Part shown: positions 54,753 through 63,495 of the stretch, piece after piece
How the letters are laid out: every line of letters begins with the position of its first letter
Position numbering within the stretch: position 1 is the stretch's first letter
DNA from: Streptomyces lichenis
GTDB lineage: Bacteria > Actinomycetota > Actinomycetes > Streptomycetales > Streptomycetaceae
Length of the DNA: 64,000 bases
Assembly (NCBI RefSeq): GCF_023218175.1
Contig: NZ_JALPTH010000005.1
Span: 1 to 64,000, forward strand
Direction: 5' to 3'
Made by a program: the position numbers and the translations under genes
The notes under the pieces: model-generated
Seen by the model: the letters and a program-made list of their open reading frames with translations, nothing else
Told to the model about the DNA's origin: nothing
Databases searched by the model: none

Positions 54753-55325
54753 GTGCAGCTCGTAGTCGCGCGGATCGGCCGCGCCCACGGGATCAAGGGC
54801 GAGGTCACCGTCGAGGTGCGGACCGACGAGCCGGAGCTGCGGCTCGCCCCCGGGGCCGTACTCGCCACCGATCCGGCCGCCACCGGCCCGCTCACCATCG
54901 AGACCGGCCGGGTGCACAGCGGCCGGCTGCTGCTGCGCTTCGCCGGAGTCAGCGACCGCACCGGTGCCGAGGCGCTGCGCAACACCCTGCTGATCGCCGA
55001 CGTCGACCCCGACGAACGTCCCGAGGACGACGAGGAGTTCTACGACCACCAGCTGATCGACCTGGACGTGGTGCTCGCCGACGGCACCGAGATCGGCCGG
55101 ATCACCGAGATCTCCCATCTGCCCTCGCAGGACCTGTTCGTGGTCGAACGGCCGGACGGCACCGAGGTGATGATCCCGTTCGTGGAGGAGATCGTCAGCG
55201 AGATCGACCTGGCCGAACAGCGGGCCGTGATCACCCCGCCGCCCGGACTGATCGACGACCGCGCCGAGGTCGCCACCGCCCGCGGGGACGACGGTGACGA
55301 GGGTGCCGAGGACGGGACCCGATGA
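54753..55325 (+). CDS. rimM: 16S rRNA processing protein RimM
   Basis: A 190-residue two-domain maturation factor. The N-terminal barrel has [25 protein letters not shown], and the PRC-barrel C-terminal domain has [34 protein letters not shown] and [27 protein letters not shown]. The GTG at 54753 has AAAGG about 8 bases upstream. Its stop overlaps the trmD ATG. It assists assembly of the 30S head around S19 and 16S helix 33. Confidence 0.96.
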   Translation: MQLVVARIGRAHGIKGEVTVEVRTDEPELRLAPGAVLATDPAATGPLTIETGRVHSGRLLLRFAGVSDRTGAEALRNTLLIADVDPDERPEDDEEFYDHQLIDLDVVLADGTEIGRITEISHLPSQDLFVVERPDGTEVMIPFVEEIVSEIDLAEQRAVITPPPGLIDDRAEVATARGDDGDEGAEDGTR

Positions 55326-56143
55326 GGCTCGACGTCGTCACGATCTTCCCCGAGTACCTGGAACCGCTGAACGTCTCGCTGGTCGGCAAGGCCCGCGCCC
55401 GCGGCAGCCTCGACGTCCGGGTCCACCACCTGCGGCAGTGGACCCACGACCGGCACAACACGGTCGACGACACCCCCTACGGCGGCGGCCCCGGCATGGT
55501 CATGAAGACCGAGCCCTGGGGAGACGCCCTGGACGACGTGCTGGCGGACGGCTACGAGGACGGCGCCCACGGCCCCGCGCTGGTCGTCCCCACTCCCAGC
55601 GGACGGCCCTTCACCCAGGAGCTGGCCGTGGAGCTCTCCACCCGGCCCTGGCTGGTCTTCACCCCGGCCCGCTACGAGGGCATCGACCGCCGGGTCACCG
55701 AGGAGTACGCCACCCGGATCCCGGTCTACGAGGTGTCCATCGGCGACTACGTCCTCGCCGGCGGCGAGGCCGCCGTGCTGGTCGTCACCGAGGCCGTGGC
55801 CCGGCTGCTGCCCGGGGTGCTCGGCAATGCCGAGTCCCACCGCGACGACTCCTTCGCCCCCGGCGCCATGGCCAACCTGCTCGAAGGCCCCGTCTACACC
55901 AAGCCGCCGCGGTGGCGCGGCCGCGGCATCCCCGAGGTGCTGCTCAGCGGCCACCACGGGAAGATCGCCCGCTGGCGGCGCGACGAGGCCCTGGCCCGTA
56001 CCGCCGCCAACCGCCCCGAGCTGCTGGAGCGCTGCGAGGCGTCCGCGTTCGACAAGAAGGACCGCGAGACGCTCTCCATCCTGGGCTGGTCCCCGGAGCC
56101 CGGCGGCCGATTTTGGCGCAGGCCGCAGGCCGTGGAAGAATAG
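55322..56143 (+). CDS. trmD: tRNA (guanine(37)-N1)-methyltransferase TrmD
   Basis: A 273-residue SPOUT methyltransferase that modifies G37 of tRNAs reading CNN codons, limiting frameshifting. It has [16 protein letters not shown], the substrate loop [13 protein letters not shown], the deep trefoil knot SAM-binding [18 protein letters not shown], and a C-terminal RRPQAVEE end. ATGA overlap with rimM couples them. No frameshift or truncation is seen. Confidence 0.97.
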   Translation: MRLDVVTIFPEYLEPLNVSLVGKARARGSLDVRVHHLRQWTHDRHNTVDDTPYGGGPGMVMKTEPWGDALDDVLADGYEDGAHGPALVVPTPSGRPFTQELAVELSTRPWLVFTPARYEGIDRRVTEEYATRIPVYEVSIGDYVLAGGEAAVLVVTEAVARLLPGVLGNAESHRDDSFAPGAMANLLEGPVYTKPPRWRGRGIPEVLLSGHHGKIARWRRDEALARTAANRPELLERCEASAFDKKDRETLSILGWSPEPGGRFWRRPQAVEE

Positions 56144-56222
56144 GCGGCTGTTGTGCGTCCGGCGCGCGCCCCTGCCACAGGGGGACACGACGCCCGTCCG
56201 ACGCCGCAACCCCTCTGACGAC

Positions 56223-56271
56223 TGATCGCCGCGCGATCACGATGTACCGCTGATGACCTGTGGCATCAGCG
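56223..56271 (+). promoter_or_regulatory. Two-hairpin leader immediately upstream of rplS
   Basis: Hairpin 1 is TGATCGC-CGC-GCGATCA (56223-56239, 7-base stem). Hairpin 2 is CGCTGATG-ACCTGTGG-CATCAGCG (56248-56271, 8-base stem). They lie ahead of the AGGAAG ribosome site of rplS. Ribosomal protein L19 leaders elsewhere are autoregulatory; this could be one, or simply a trmD-rplS processing or termination signal. Confidence 0.45.
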
Positions 56272-56286
56272 AGGAAGCAGACACAC

Positions 56287-56637
56287 ATGTCCCACCTGCT
56301 CGACTCCGTCGACTCCGCGTCGCTGCGCTCGGACGTCCCCGCGTTCCGCCCCGGTGACACCGTCAACGTGCACGTCCGCGTGATCGAGGGCAACCGCTCC
56401 CGTATCCAGCAGTTCAAGGGTGTCGTCATCCGCCGCCAGGGCGCGGGCGTCCGCGAGACCTTCACGGTCCGCAAGGTCTCCTTCTCCGTCGGCGTCGAGC
56501 GCACCTTCCCGGTGCACAGCCCGATCTTCGAGAAGATCGAGCTCGTGACCCGCGGTGACGTCCGCCGCGCCAAGCTGTACTACCTCCGTGAGCTGCGCGG
56601 CAAGGCCGCGAAGATCAAGGAGAAGCGCGACAACTGA
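56287..56637 (+). CDS. rplS: Ribosomal protein L19
   Basis: A 116-residue L19: [52 protein letters not shown] and [41 protein letters not shown] at the C-terminus. Complete and unremarkable. The ATG at 56287 has AGGAAG upstream; an in-frame ATG at 56260 would add 9 unconserved residues. It is separated from trmD by 143 bases containing the two hairpins. Confidence 0.97.
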   Translation: MSHLLDSVDSASLRSDVPAFRPGDTVNVHVRVIEGNRSRIQQFKGVVIRRQGAGVRETFTVRKVSFSVGVERTFPVHSPIFEKIELVTRGDVRRAKLYYLRELRGKAAKIKEKRDN

Positions 56638-56734
56638 GCCACCGGCTCGGTTCCGTCCTCCCCGCCCGGGACGGCCGCGCGGCGCGCGGTCCTCACCGTG
56701 GCGTTACGGCGGGGCCGGATAGCATCTGGCCCCG

Positions 56735-57559
56735 ATGGACACCGAAGCACAGCACACCGAGCGCGATCGCCCCTCCGGCAGGGAGGAGCGGTCGCGCTCG
56801 GCGTGTTCCGGGCCGTCCGCACCCGCCGAGGCACGCGCTGCCGAGGGCGACGGGGACGGCGGGACGGCCGAAGGGCGGGGGGCGGTCCTCCGCGGCTGGC
56901 GCCGGCCCGTGCTGATCGCCGCGGCCTTCGCCGCCGTACTGCTGGGGGTGAGCCACTTCCTCGTCCAGCCGTTCCAGATCCCCAGCGGCTCGATGCGGCC
57001 GACGCTCCAGGTCGGCGACCGGGTGCTGGTCGACAAGCTGGCGTACGGCGGCGGTACGGCACCCCGCCGCGGGGACGTCGTCGTCTTCGACGGCACCGGC
57101 TCCTTCCTCCGCGAGCCCCCGCCGGAGAACCCGCTCACCGATCTGCTGCACGGGACCGCGGCCGCCCTCGGCCTCGCCGAACCGCCCGACACCCACTTCG
57201 TCAAGCGGGTGGTGGGCACCGGCGGCGACCGGGTCACCTGCTGCGACCGGGGGGGACGGCTCAAGGTGAACGGCGCGCCCGTACCGGAGGACTACCTCTT
57301 CCCCGGGGACGACCCGTCCCGGGTGCCGTTCGACATCGTGGTCCCCGAAGGCTCCCTGTGGGTGATGGGCGACCACCGCAGCCAGTCCCGGGACTCCCGC
57401 GACCACCTGGGCGACCCCGGCGGCGGCACCGTCCCGGTGGAGAAGGTCATCGGGCGCGCGGACTGGATCGGCTGGCCGCTCGGCCGCTGGACCGCGCTGC
57501 GGCCCACGGACGCCTTCAGCGGCGTGCCCTCCGCACCGGTGGGAGGGGGGCATGGGTAG
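56735..57559 (+). CDS. sip: Type I signal peptidase (first of three)
   Basis: A 274-residue membrane signal peptidase. It has a charged N-terminus of about 55 residues, one TM segment (LIAAAFAAVLLGVSHFLV, about 60-77), the box B catalytic Ser86 in IPSGSMRPTL and the catalytic Lys157 in HFVKRVVGTGGDRV. The substrate-cavity LWVMGDHRSQSRDSR motif is also present. The ending SGVPSAPVGGGHG lacks the C-terminal TM helix some Streptomyces Sip proteins have. It overlaps the next sip gene by 8 bases. It cleaves Sec/SRP-routed signal peptides. Confidence 0.94.
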   Translation: MDTEAQHTERDRPSGREERSRSACSGPSAPAEARAAEGDGDGGTAEGRGAVLRGWRRPVLIAAAFAAVLLGVSHFLVQPFQIPSGSMRPTLQVGDRVLVDKLAYGGGTAPRRGDVVVFDGTGSFLREPPPENPLTDLLHGTAAALGLAEPPDTHFVKRVVGTGGDRVTCCDRGGRLKVNGAPVPEDYLFPGDDPSRVPFDIVVPEGSLWVMGDHRSQSRDSRDHLGDPGGGTVPVEKVIGRADWIGWPLGRWTALRPTDAFSGVPSAPVGGGHG

Positions 57560-58730
57560 CCGGGGCCGGGGCAAGCCGGGCAGCCACCGGGCCGACAACC
57601 GGCTGCCCACCGGCTCCCGCCCCACCGACGGCTCCCAGACCGCCGGCGGCGGACGGCCGATGCCCGGACGGGCCGAGCGCCGCAAGCTCGCCCGGAAGGT
57701 GAAGCGGCGCCGCCGGCGCTCGGCGGTCAAGGAGATCCCGCTGCTGATCACCGCGGCGCTGGTGATCGCCTTCGTGCTGAAGACCTTCCTGGTGCAGGCC
57801 TTCGTCATCCCCTCCGGCTCCATGGAGCAGACCATCCGGGTCGACGACCGGGTGCTGGTGGACAAGCTCACCCCCTGGTTCGGCTCCCGGCCGCAGCGCG
57901 GGGACGTGGTGGTCTTCCGCGACCCCGGCGGCTGGCTGGCGCAGGAGCGGACCCCGGCCGGGAACGACCCGGTCGTCATCGCCAAGATCAAGGACGGCCT
58001 CGGCCTGATCGGGCTGCTGCCCTCGGACGACGAGCAGGACCTGATCAAGCGGGTGGTCGCGGTCGGCGGCGACACCGTCGCCTGCTGCGGCAAGGACGGG
58101 CGGGTCACGGTCAACGGCAAGCCGCTCGCCGAGCCGTACATCAACGCCGGGGACGCCCCCTCGACCATCCCGTTCGAGGTCAAGGTGCCGGCCGGGCGGA
58201 TCTTCGTGCTCGGCGACCACCGGTCCGCCTCGGCGGACTCGCGGTTCCACCTGGACGAGCCGTTCCAGGGGACCGTCTCGGAGGACGACGTGGTCGGCCG
58301 GGCCGTGGTCATCGCCTGGCCGTTCCCCCACTGGCGCCGACTGGAGGAACCGGACACCTTCGCCACGGTGCCGGCCCCGCCGACCGGGACGGCGGCGGCG
58401 CCCGGCGCGTCGCATAGTGTGTCCCCGCTGAATGTGAACGGATTGACCGGGCTCCCGACCCCTGCGGAACTCCCGCTCGTTATGGGAGTGGTGGGCCTGC
58501 CCCTGCTGTGGGGTGGGCGGTTGCACGGATTGAGGAGTGGATGTGGGGGACTTGGCGGTAGGCGCACGTTCCGGACACGACGAGCCCGAGGAGCGGCCGC
58601 AGCGGTCCGGAGGGTCCTTCCCGCCCGGTTCCGGGCCATCCGGGCCCGGCTCGTCCGGCACCGGGCCGGTCGACTCCGGCCACCCGGGACGCCCGGTGGG
58701 CGGCCTCCCTCCGGAGGTCCCGCCCGCTGA
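57552..58730 (+). CDS. sip: Type I signal peptidase (second of three), with an abnormal C-terminal extension
   Basis: A 392-residue signal peptidase. An Arg/Lys-rich N-terminus (to 60) is followed by TM1 (IPLLITAALVIAFVLKTFLVQ, about 62-82), the catalytic Ser90 in IPSGSMEQTI, Lys166 in DLIKRVVAVGGDTV, and IFVLGDHRSASADSRFH. From codon 58410 on, codon use changes: 16 of the next 51 codons end in A or T, unlike the rest of the gene. The frame then overlaps the third sip gene by 188 bases. A normal stop was probably near 58410-58540 and has been lost. Confidence 0.9.
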   Translation: MGSRGRGKPGSHRADNRLPTGSRPTDGSQTAGGGRPMPGRAERRKLARKVKRRRRRSAVKEIPLLITAALVIAFVLKTFLVQAFVIPSGSMEQTIRVDDRVLVDKLTPWFGSRPQRGDVVVFRDPGGWLAQERTPAGNDPVVIAKIKDGLGLIGLLPSDDEQDLIKRVVAVGGDTVACCGKDGRVTVNGKPLAEPYINAGDAPSTIPFEVKVPAGRIFVLGDHRSASADSRFHLDEPFQGTVSEDDVVGRAVVIAWPFPHWRRLEEPDTFATVPAPPTGTAAAPGASHSVSPLNVNGLTGLPTPAELPLVMGVVGLPLLWGGRLHGLRSGCGGLGGRRTFRTRRARGAAAAVRRVLPARFRAIRARLVRHRAGRLRPPGTPGGRPPSGGPAR

Positions 58731-59580
58731 CGGCGGTCACGCCGCCGGCGGCGGCTCCGGACACGGCGGTACGCCGGAGGAGGACGGCGAGCCCGGCGAC
58801 GAGGGCCGCAGCGGCGGCAGGAAGCGGCAGCGCTCCTTCTGGAAGGAGCTGCCGCTGCTGATCGGTATCGCGCTGGTCCTGGCGCTGCTCATCAAGACCT
58901 TCCTGGTGCAGGCGTTCTCGATCCCCTCGGACTCGATGATGAACACCCTGCAGCGCGGCGACCGGGTGCTGGTCGACAAGCTCACCCCCTGGTTCGGCTC
59001 CGAGCCCGAGCGCGGCGAGGTCGTCGTCTTCAACGACCCGGGCGGCTGGCTGGAGAGCCAGTCCGTGCCCGAGCCCAACGCCCTGCAGACGGTCCTCAGC
59101 GCCATCGGCCTGATGCCGTCCGCCAAGGAGCAGGACCTGATCAAGCGGGTCATCGCGGTCGGCGGCGACACGGTCAGCTGCAAGCGGGGCGGCAAGGTGG
59201 TCGTCAACGGCAAGCCGCTGAACGAGGAGTCGTACATCTACCCCGGCTCCACCCCCTGCGACGACCAGCCGTTCGGGCCGATCAAGGTGCCCGAGGGCCG
59301 GATCTGGGTCATGGGCGACAACCGGCAGAACTCGCTGGACTCCCGCTACCACCAGGAGCTCCCCGGCAACGGCACGGTCGCCAACGACAAGGTCGTCGGC
59401 CGCGCCATCGTGGTCGCCTGGCCGGTCACCCGCTGGGCGACCCTCCCGGTGCCCGGCACCTTCGAGCAGCAGGGCCTCGCCGCGGCGGCCACCGCCGCCG
59501 CCCCCGGCGCCCTCGGACTGGCGGGCGCCATCCCGCTCGTCCTCTGGCGCCGCCGCACCCGCCGCACCGCCGGGGACTGA
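58543..59580 (+). CDS. sip: Type I signal peptidase (third of three)
   Basis: A 345-residue signal peptidase. A long Gly/Ser/Pro/Glu-rich N-terminus (to about 98) is followed by TM1 (PLLIGIALVLALLIKTFLVQ), the catalytic Ser131 in IPSDSMMNTL, the catalytic Lys201 in DLIKRVIAVGGDTV, and IWVMGDNRQNSLDSRYH. The C-terminus has a hydrophobic helix (GALGLAGAIPLVLW) then Arg-rich end. The start at GTG 58543 is chosen because GAGGAG lies 5 bases upstream; GTG 58537 abuts that site. It is the last gene before the G tract; a fourth sip gene known in S. coelicolor is absent here. Confidence 0.93.
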   Translation: MGDLAVGARSGHDEPEERPQRSGGSFPPGSGPSGPGSSGTGPVDSGHPGRPVGGLPPEVPPADGGHAAGGGSGHGGTPEEDGEPGDEGRSGGRKRQRSFWKELPLLIGIALVLALLIKTFLVQAFSIPSDSMMNTLQRGDRVLVDKLTPWFGSEPERGEVVVFNDPGGWLESQSVPEPNALQTVLSAIGLMPSAKEQDLIKRVIAVGGDTVSCKRGGKVVVNGKPLNEESYIYPGSTPCDDQPFGPIKVPEGRIWVMGDNRQNSLDSRYHQELPGNGTVANDKVVGRAIVVAWPVTRWATLPVPGTFEQQGLAAAATAAAPGALGLAGAIPLVLWRRRTRRTAGD

Positions 59581-59616
59581 CGGGCCGCGGCCGCGCCTCC
59601 GGGGGCCGGCCACCAA

Positions 59617-59830
<214 letters not shown>

Positions 59831-59838
59831 GGCGGCGA

Positions 59839-60741
59839 TCAGCCCTTGAGGCCGCCGGCGGTCAGCCCGCCCATGATGGTGCGCTGGAAGAGCAGGAAGA
59901 GCAGCAGCGTCGGCAGGGAGGCGATGGTCAGCGCGGCGATCAGCACGTTCTCCGGCACACTGGTGGCCAGCGAGTAGATGCCGACGTTGAGGGTCTGCGC
60001 CCCGGGGTCGGGCAGGGTGAGCATCGGCCAGAGGAAGTCCTTCCACACGCCGACCACCGCGAAGATCGACACCACTCCGAGGATGGGCCGGGAGACCGGC
60101 AGCACGATCGACCACAGGGTGCGCACCGGTCCGGCGCCGTCCATGGCGGCGGCGTCCAGCAGTTCCTTCGGTATCGAGTCGAAGAACCGCTTCAGCAGGA
60201 AGATGCTGAAGGCGTTGGTGACCGAGGGCAGCCAGATCGCCCAGGGCGAGTTGAGCAGGTTGCGCTCCACGATCGGCACGTCCAGCACGGTGAGGTACTG
60301 CGGGACGACCAGGACGGTCGCCGGGATCATCAGGGTGGCGAGCATCATGCCGAGGATCGCCTTGCCGAGGACGGGCCGCAGCCGGGAGAGCGAGTAGGCC
60401 GCGGCCACGTCCAGCACCAGCTGGAAGGCGAGCGCCCCGAAGGCGTAGTAGGCCGTGTTGAACAGCAGCTTCGCCAGGTCCATGACCTCCCAGGCGCGGC
60501 CGTAGTTCTCCGGGTGGAGCGAGCCGGGCACCCAGGTCGGCGGGGTCTGGACGGCCTCCTGGGTGGTCTTCAGACCACTTGAGGCCATCCAGTACAGGGG
60601 GCCGAGGAAGGCCAGCGTGAACAGGACCACCACCAGCGCGAAGCAGGTCCAGTAGACCAACCGGCCGCGCGGACGGGCCAGTCGGGCGGGTGAGATCAGC
60701 GTACGCGTGGACATGTCCGCCTTCGGTGCTCTCGGTGCCAT
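59839..60741 (-). CDS. Carbohydrate ABC transporter permease, MalG/LacG type
   Basis: A 300-residue inner-membrane permease with about six TM segments. It has a charged N-terminus, LVYWTCFALVVVLFTLAFLGPLYWMASSGLK in TM1, and the cytoplasmic EAA loop ELLDAAAMDGAGPVRTLWSIVLPVSRPILG (about residues 190-215) that contacts the ATPase. TM segments later include VLIAALTIASLPTLLLFLLF. It is the third gene of a sugar-import set, with the other permease 21 bases upstream. The ATPase partner is absent; the shared MsiK ATPase is the likely candidate in Streptomyces. Confidence 0.93.
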   Translation of the reverse strand: MAPRAPKADMSTRTLISPARLARPRGRLVYWTCFALVVVLFTLAFLGPLYWMASSGLKTTQEAVQTPPTWVPGSLHPENYGRAWEVMDLAKLLFNTAYYAFGALAFQLVLDVAAAYSLSRLRPVLGKAILGMMLATLMIPATVLVVPQYLTVLDVPIVERNLLNSPWAIWLPSVTNAFSIFLLKRFFDSIPKELLDAAAMDGAGPVRTLWSIVLPVSRPILGVVSIFAVVGVWKDFLWPMLTLPDPGAQTLNVGIYSLATSVPENVLIAALTIASLPTLLLFLLFQRTIMGGLTAGGLKG

Positions 60742-60762
60742 GGTGGTTGTCCCCCCTGCCTC

Positions 60763-61725
60763 TCAGGCGTCGGCGTCCTGGTCGCGACTGAGCCGGGTGT
60801 ACGCGGCGGAGAACCCGGCGAGCAGCACCAGGAGCAGCAGCCCGAGCGCCGCGGCGGCGCCGTAGTCGTTGAAGTTGAAGGCGTACTGGTAGATCAGGTA
60901 GACCACGGTGGTGGTCGACCCCTCGGGGCCGGCGCCGCCGGTGAGCAGGAACGGCTCGGTGAAGACCTGCATGGTGGCGATGACCTGCATCAGCAGCATC
61001 AGCGAGAGCACCAGCCGGGTCTGCGGGATGGTGACGTGCCAGACCTTGCGCAGCAGCCCCGCACCGTCCAGCTCGGCCGCCTCGTAGAGCTCGCCGGGGA
61101 TGTCCTGGAGGGCGGCCAGGTAGATCAGCGTGGCGCCGCCCATGTTCATCCAGGTGGCGGCGACGACCACGGAGAGCATCGCGGTGTCCGGGTCCTGGAG
61201 CCACGGCTGCGCCGGGACACCGAAGACGCCGAGGACCTCGTTGAACAGCCCGTATCCAGGGTCGTAGAGGTAGCGGAAGAGCAGCACCGAGGCGACCGGC
61301 GGCAGCATCACCGGCAGGTAGACCAGCAGCCGCAGATAGCCCTGGCCGTGCCGGAACTCGTTGATGACGAGGGCGAGGACGAACGGCACCGCGAAGCCGA
61401 GGACCAGGGCGAGCAGGGTGAACCAGAGGGTGTTCAGCCAGGCCTGCCCGAACGCCGGGTCGTTGACGATCTTGACCAGGTTGTCCAGGCCGACCCAGGT
61501 GGTGCGGCCGTCCTCGGTCTTCTGGAAGGCCAGCAGGAACTCGCGGACCATCGGGTACCAGGAGAAGAACGAGAAGCAGAGCACCGCGCCGATGAGGAAG
61601 CCGTGGGCGGTGAGGTTGCGCCGCAGCTCCCGGCGGAAACCCCCCGGCCGGGGGCCTGGCTCCACGGCGTGCGGCGGGCGGGCGGCGCCGACCGCCGGTT
61701 CCTTGGCGAGGGCGGGGGCGGACAT
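60763..61725 (-). CDS. Carbohydrate ABC transporter permease, MalF/LacF type
   Basis: A 320-residue permease. After about 40 charged residues, ANLTAHGFLIGAVLCFSFFSWYPMVREF-like TM1, a periplasmic WVGLDNLVKIVNDPAFGQAWLNT loop, and the EAA motif ELYEAAELDGAGLLRKVWHVTIPQTRLVL (about residues 205-235). It pairs with the downstream MalG-type permease. The start at 61725 has AGGAGCGACC upstream. The order SBP, MalF, MalG is the usual operon. Confidence 0.93.
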   Translation of the reverse strand: MSAPALAKEPAVGAARPPHAVEPGPRPGGFRRELRRNLTAHGFLIGAVLCFSFFSWYPMVREFLLAFQKTEDGRTTWVGLDNLVKIVNDPAFGQAWLNTLWFTLLALVLGFAVPFVLALVINEFRHGQGYLRLLVYLPVMLPPVASVLLFRYLYDPGYGLFNEVLGVFGVPAQPWLQDPDTAMLSVVVAATWMNMGGATLIYLAALQDIPGELYEAAELDGAGLLRKVWHVTIPQTRLVLSLMLLMQVIATMQVFTEPFLLTGGAGPEGSTTTVVYLIYQYAFNFNDYGAAAALGLLLLVLLAGFSAAYTRLSRDQDADA

Positions 61726-61763
61726 GGTCGCTCCTATACGGGCTGCGGTGTCTCCCGGGGGAG

Positions 61764-61899
61764 GGCGGGGTGCGGTACGGGGGCGGGGTGCGGTACGGGG
61801 GCGAGGTGCCGTACGCGGGCGGCGCCGGGCGCGAGGTGCGGGGTGCGGCCCGGGGTGCGAGGTGCGGCCCGGGGTGCGAGGTGCGGCCCGGGGCACGAG
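61764..61899 (-). repeat. Two tandem arrays of 18- and 19-base repeats between the binding-protein and permease genes
   Basis: Array 1: three 18-base units at 61764-61781, 61782-61799 (both GGCGGGGTGCGGTACGGG) and 61800-61817 (degenerate). Array 2: three 19-base units at 61843-61861, 61862-61880 and 61881-61899, GTGCGGCCCGGGGTGCGAG with the last degenerate. They fill most of the 190-base intergenic space in the sugar operon. They could form structured RNA or bind a regulator. Confidence 0.7.
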
Positions 61900-61916
61900 A
61901 TGCGGACGGGCTTCGG

Positions 61917-63341
61917 TCACCGGTTGGCGAGGACCTGGTTCACCTGGGACGCGGCGGTGGAGAGCAGCTTGCCGACGTCGGCGTCCTCGTTGGTCAGCAC
62001 CCCCGACATCACGTTGTCCAGCACCTTGTAGATCTCCTGGGCCTTGGGCGGCTCGGCCTTCCCGGGCACCGGCTTGTCCATGTACGCCTGGAAGTTCTCC
62101 ACCGGCATGGTGGCGTGCTCCTTGCGCGCGGCGTCGTCCTCCGCCTTGGTCCCGTTCAGCCAGAGGTTGGGCTGCGGGAGCCCGACCGGCAGCCCGTCGG
62201 CCTTGGACCGCTGCCAGTCGTAGTGGCCCTTGCCCGGGGTGGTGAACTTGAAGTTCAGCCAGGCGATCGCGGCCTTGACCTTGTCGGACGAGATGCCCTT
62301 CTTGATCATGTAGTTGTTGCCGCCGGCCAGGGTGGCCCGCCCGCTGGGGATCGGCCCCATGCCGAAGTTCTCGTACTTCGCGCCGAGTTGCTGGACCATG
62401 TAGGTGATGTCGTCGGGCGCGGCGAGGAACATGCCGAGCTTGTCAGTGGCGATCTGCTTCTGCAGGTCACCCCACTTCAGCAGCTGGGTCTTGCCCATGG
62501 AGTCGTCGTCCCAGCGCATGGCGCGCAGGTTCTCCACGACCTCGCGGCCGGTCTCGTCGTCGAAGGCGGCCTTGGTGCCGCTCGCGTCCACGATGTCCCC
62601 GCCGAGGCTGTACAACTGGGCGGTGAAGTGCCAGCCGCCGGTGTTGGCGGCGCTGTACTCGCCGAAGCCGGCGATGCCGTCGCCGAGGCCGGCGATCTTC
62701 TTGGCGGCGGTACGCACCTCCTCCCAGGTGGCCGGCGGGGCGTCCGGGTCCAGGCCGGCGTCCTCGAAGAGCTTGCGGTTGACCAGCAGGCCCATCCGGT
62801 AGTTGCTGGTGGGCAGCCCGTACAGCTTGCCCTCGCTCTTCAGCGAGGCGAGGACGTCGGGGTCGATGTCCTTCAGCCGCGGCACCGTCCGCTCGTTGAC
62901 GTACGCGGAGATGTCCTGGGCGCCGTCGTTGTCGAGCACCTGCGGCAGGTCGGTGAAGTAGGTGTAGAACACGTCCGGTTGGGACTTGGCCTTGAGCATC
63001 GCGGTGAACCGCGGCGGCTCCAGGCACTGGCCGGGGGTGGAGCGGCCCTGGATGGTGACGTTCGGGTACGTCCGGTTGAACTCCCGGACGTCCTCGTTCC
63101 ACTGCCTGAGCTCGGCCGCCTTGGCCGCCGGGGGCATGCAGTCGATGCTGAGGGTCACCTTGGCCTTCGGGTCCAGCGGGGCGGCCGGGTCGCCGCCGGC
63201 CCCGTTCCCGGAGCCGCCCGCGTCTCCGTCGTCGCCGCCGCTGCTGCTTGTGCCGCAGGCGGCCAGCACGGTGAGCGCCAGCGCGGAGGCGAGGGTGACC
63301 GCGCCGACGCGGCGGGTACGGCGGAGCCGGGCTCTTCTCAT
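61917..63341 (-). CDS. Sugar-binding lipoprotein of an ABC transporter
   Basis: A 474-residue extracytoplasmic binding protein. The N-terminus RRARLRRTRRVGAVTLASALALTVLAAC is a lipoprotein signal with lipobox LAAC (Cys near residue 28), followed by a Gly/Ser/Asp linker. The mature part has VTLSIDCMPPAAKAAELRQW, NRTYPNVTIQGR and the long GWHFTAQLYSLGGDIVDASG region. It has the general shape of family 1 substrate-binding proteins. The sugar is not predictable. The start is 63341 with GGGGACCACC upstream. It is first in the operon, followed by two permeases. Confidence 0.92.
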   Translation of the reverse strand: MRRARLRRTRRVGAVTLASALALTVLAACGTSSSGGDDGDAGGSGNGAGGDPAAPLDPKAKVTLSIDCMPPAAKAAELRQWNEDVREFNRTYPNVTIQGRSTPGQCLEPPRFTAMLKAKSQPDVFYTYFTDLPQVLDNDGAQDISAYVNERTVPRLKDIDPDVLASLKSEGKLYGLPTSNYRMGLLVNRKLFEDAGLDPDAPPATWEEVRTAAKKIAGLGDGIAGFGEYSAANTGGWHFTAQLYSLGGDIVDASGTKAAFDDETGREVVENLRAMRWDDDSMGKTQLLKWGDLQKQIATDKLGMFLAAPDDITYMVQQLGAKYENFGMGPIPSGRATLAGGNNYMIKKGISSDKVKAAIAWLNFKFTTPGKGHYDWQRSKADGLPVGLPQPNLWLNGTKAEDDAARKEHATMPVENFQAYMDKPVPGKAEPPKAQEIYKVLDNVMSGVLTNEDADVGKLLSTAASQVNQVLANR

Positions 63342-63454
63342 GGTGGTCCCCTTCGGGCAGGCACGTGGAAGGCACCCCACCGCCGGACCTGGGCGCCACC
63401 AAGGGAGCGGCCGGGCGACGGGGGAGCGCCGCACACTCAACCACCACCGTCAGA

Positions 63455-63488
63455 TTGCCGCAATATCTCGCGCCGATTTCGCAATTGC
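63455..63488. promoter_or_regulatory. Candidate LacI-type operators upstream of the sugar operon
   Basis: Two perfect palindromes, TTGC-C-GCAA (63455-63463) and GCAATTGC (63481-63488), lie in the 154-base gap between the binding-protein gene and the LacI gene. LacI-family operators are often such TTGCNNGCAA-type palindromes. On the minus strand GCAATT and TATTGC are about 17 bases apart and could be a promoter. Confidence 0.55.
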
Positions 63489-63495
63489 TTGACAG

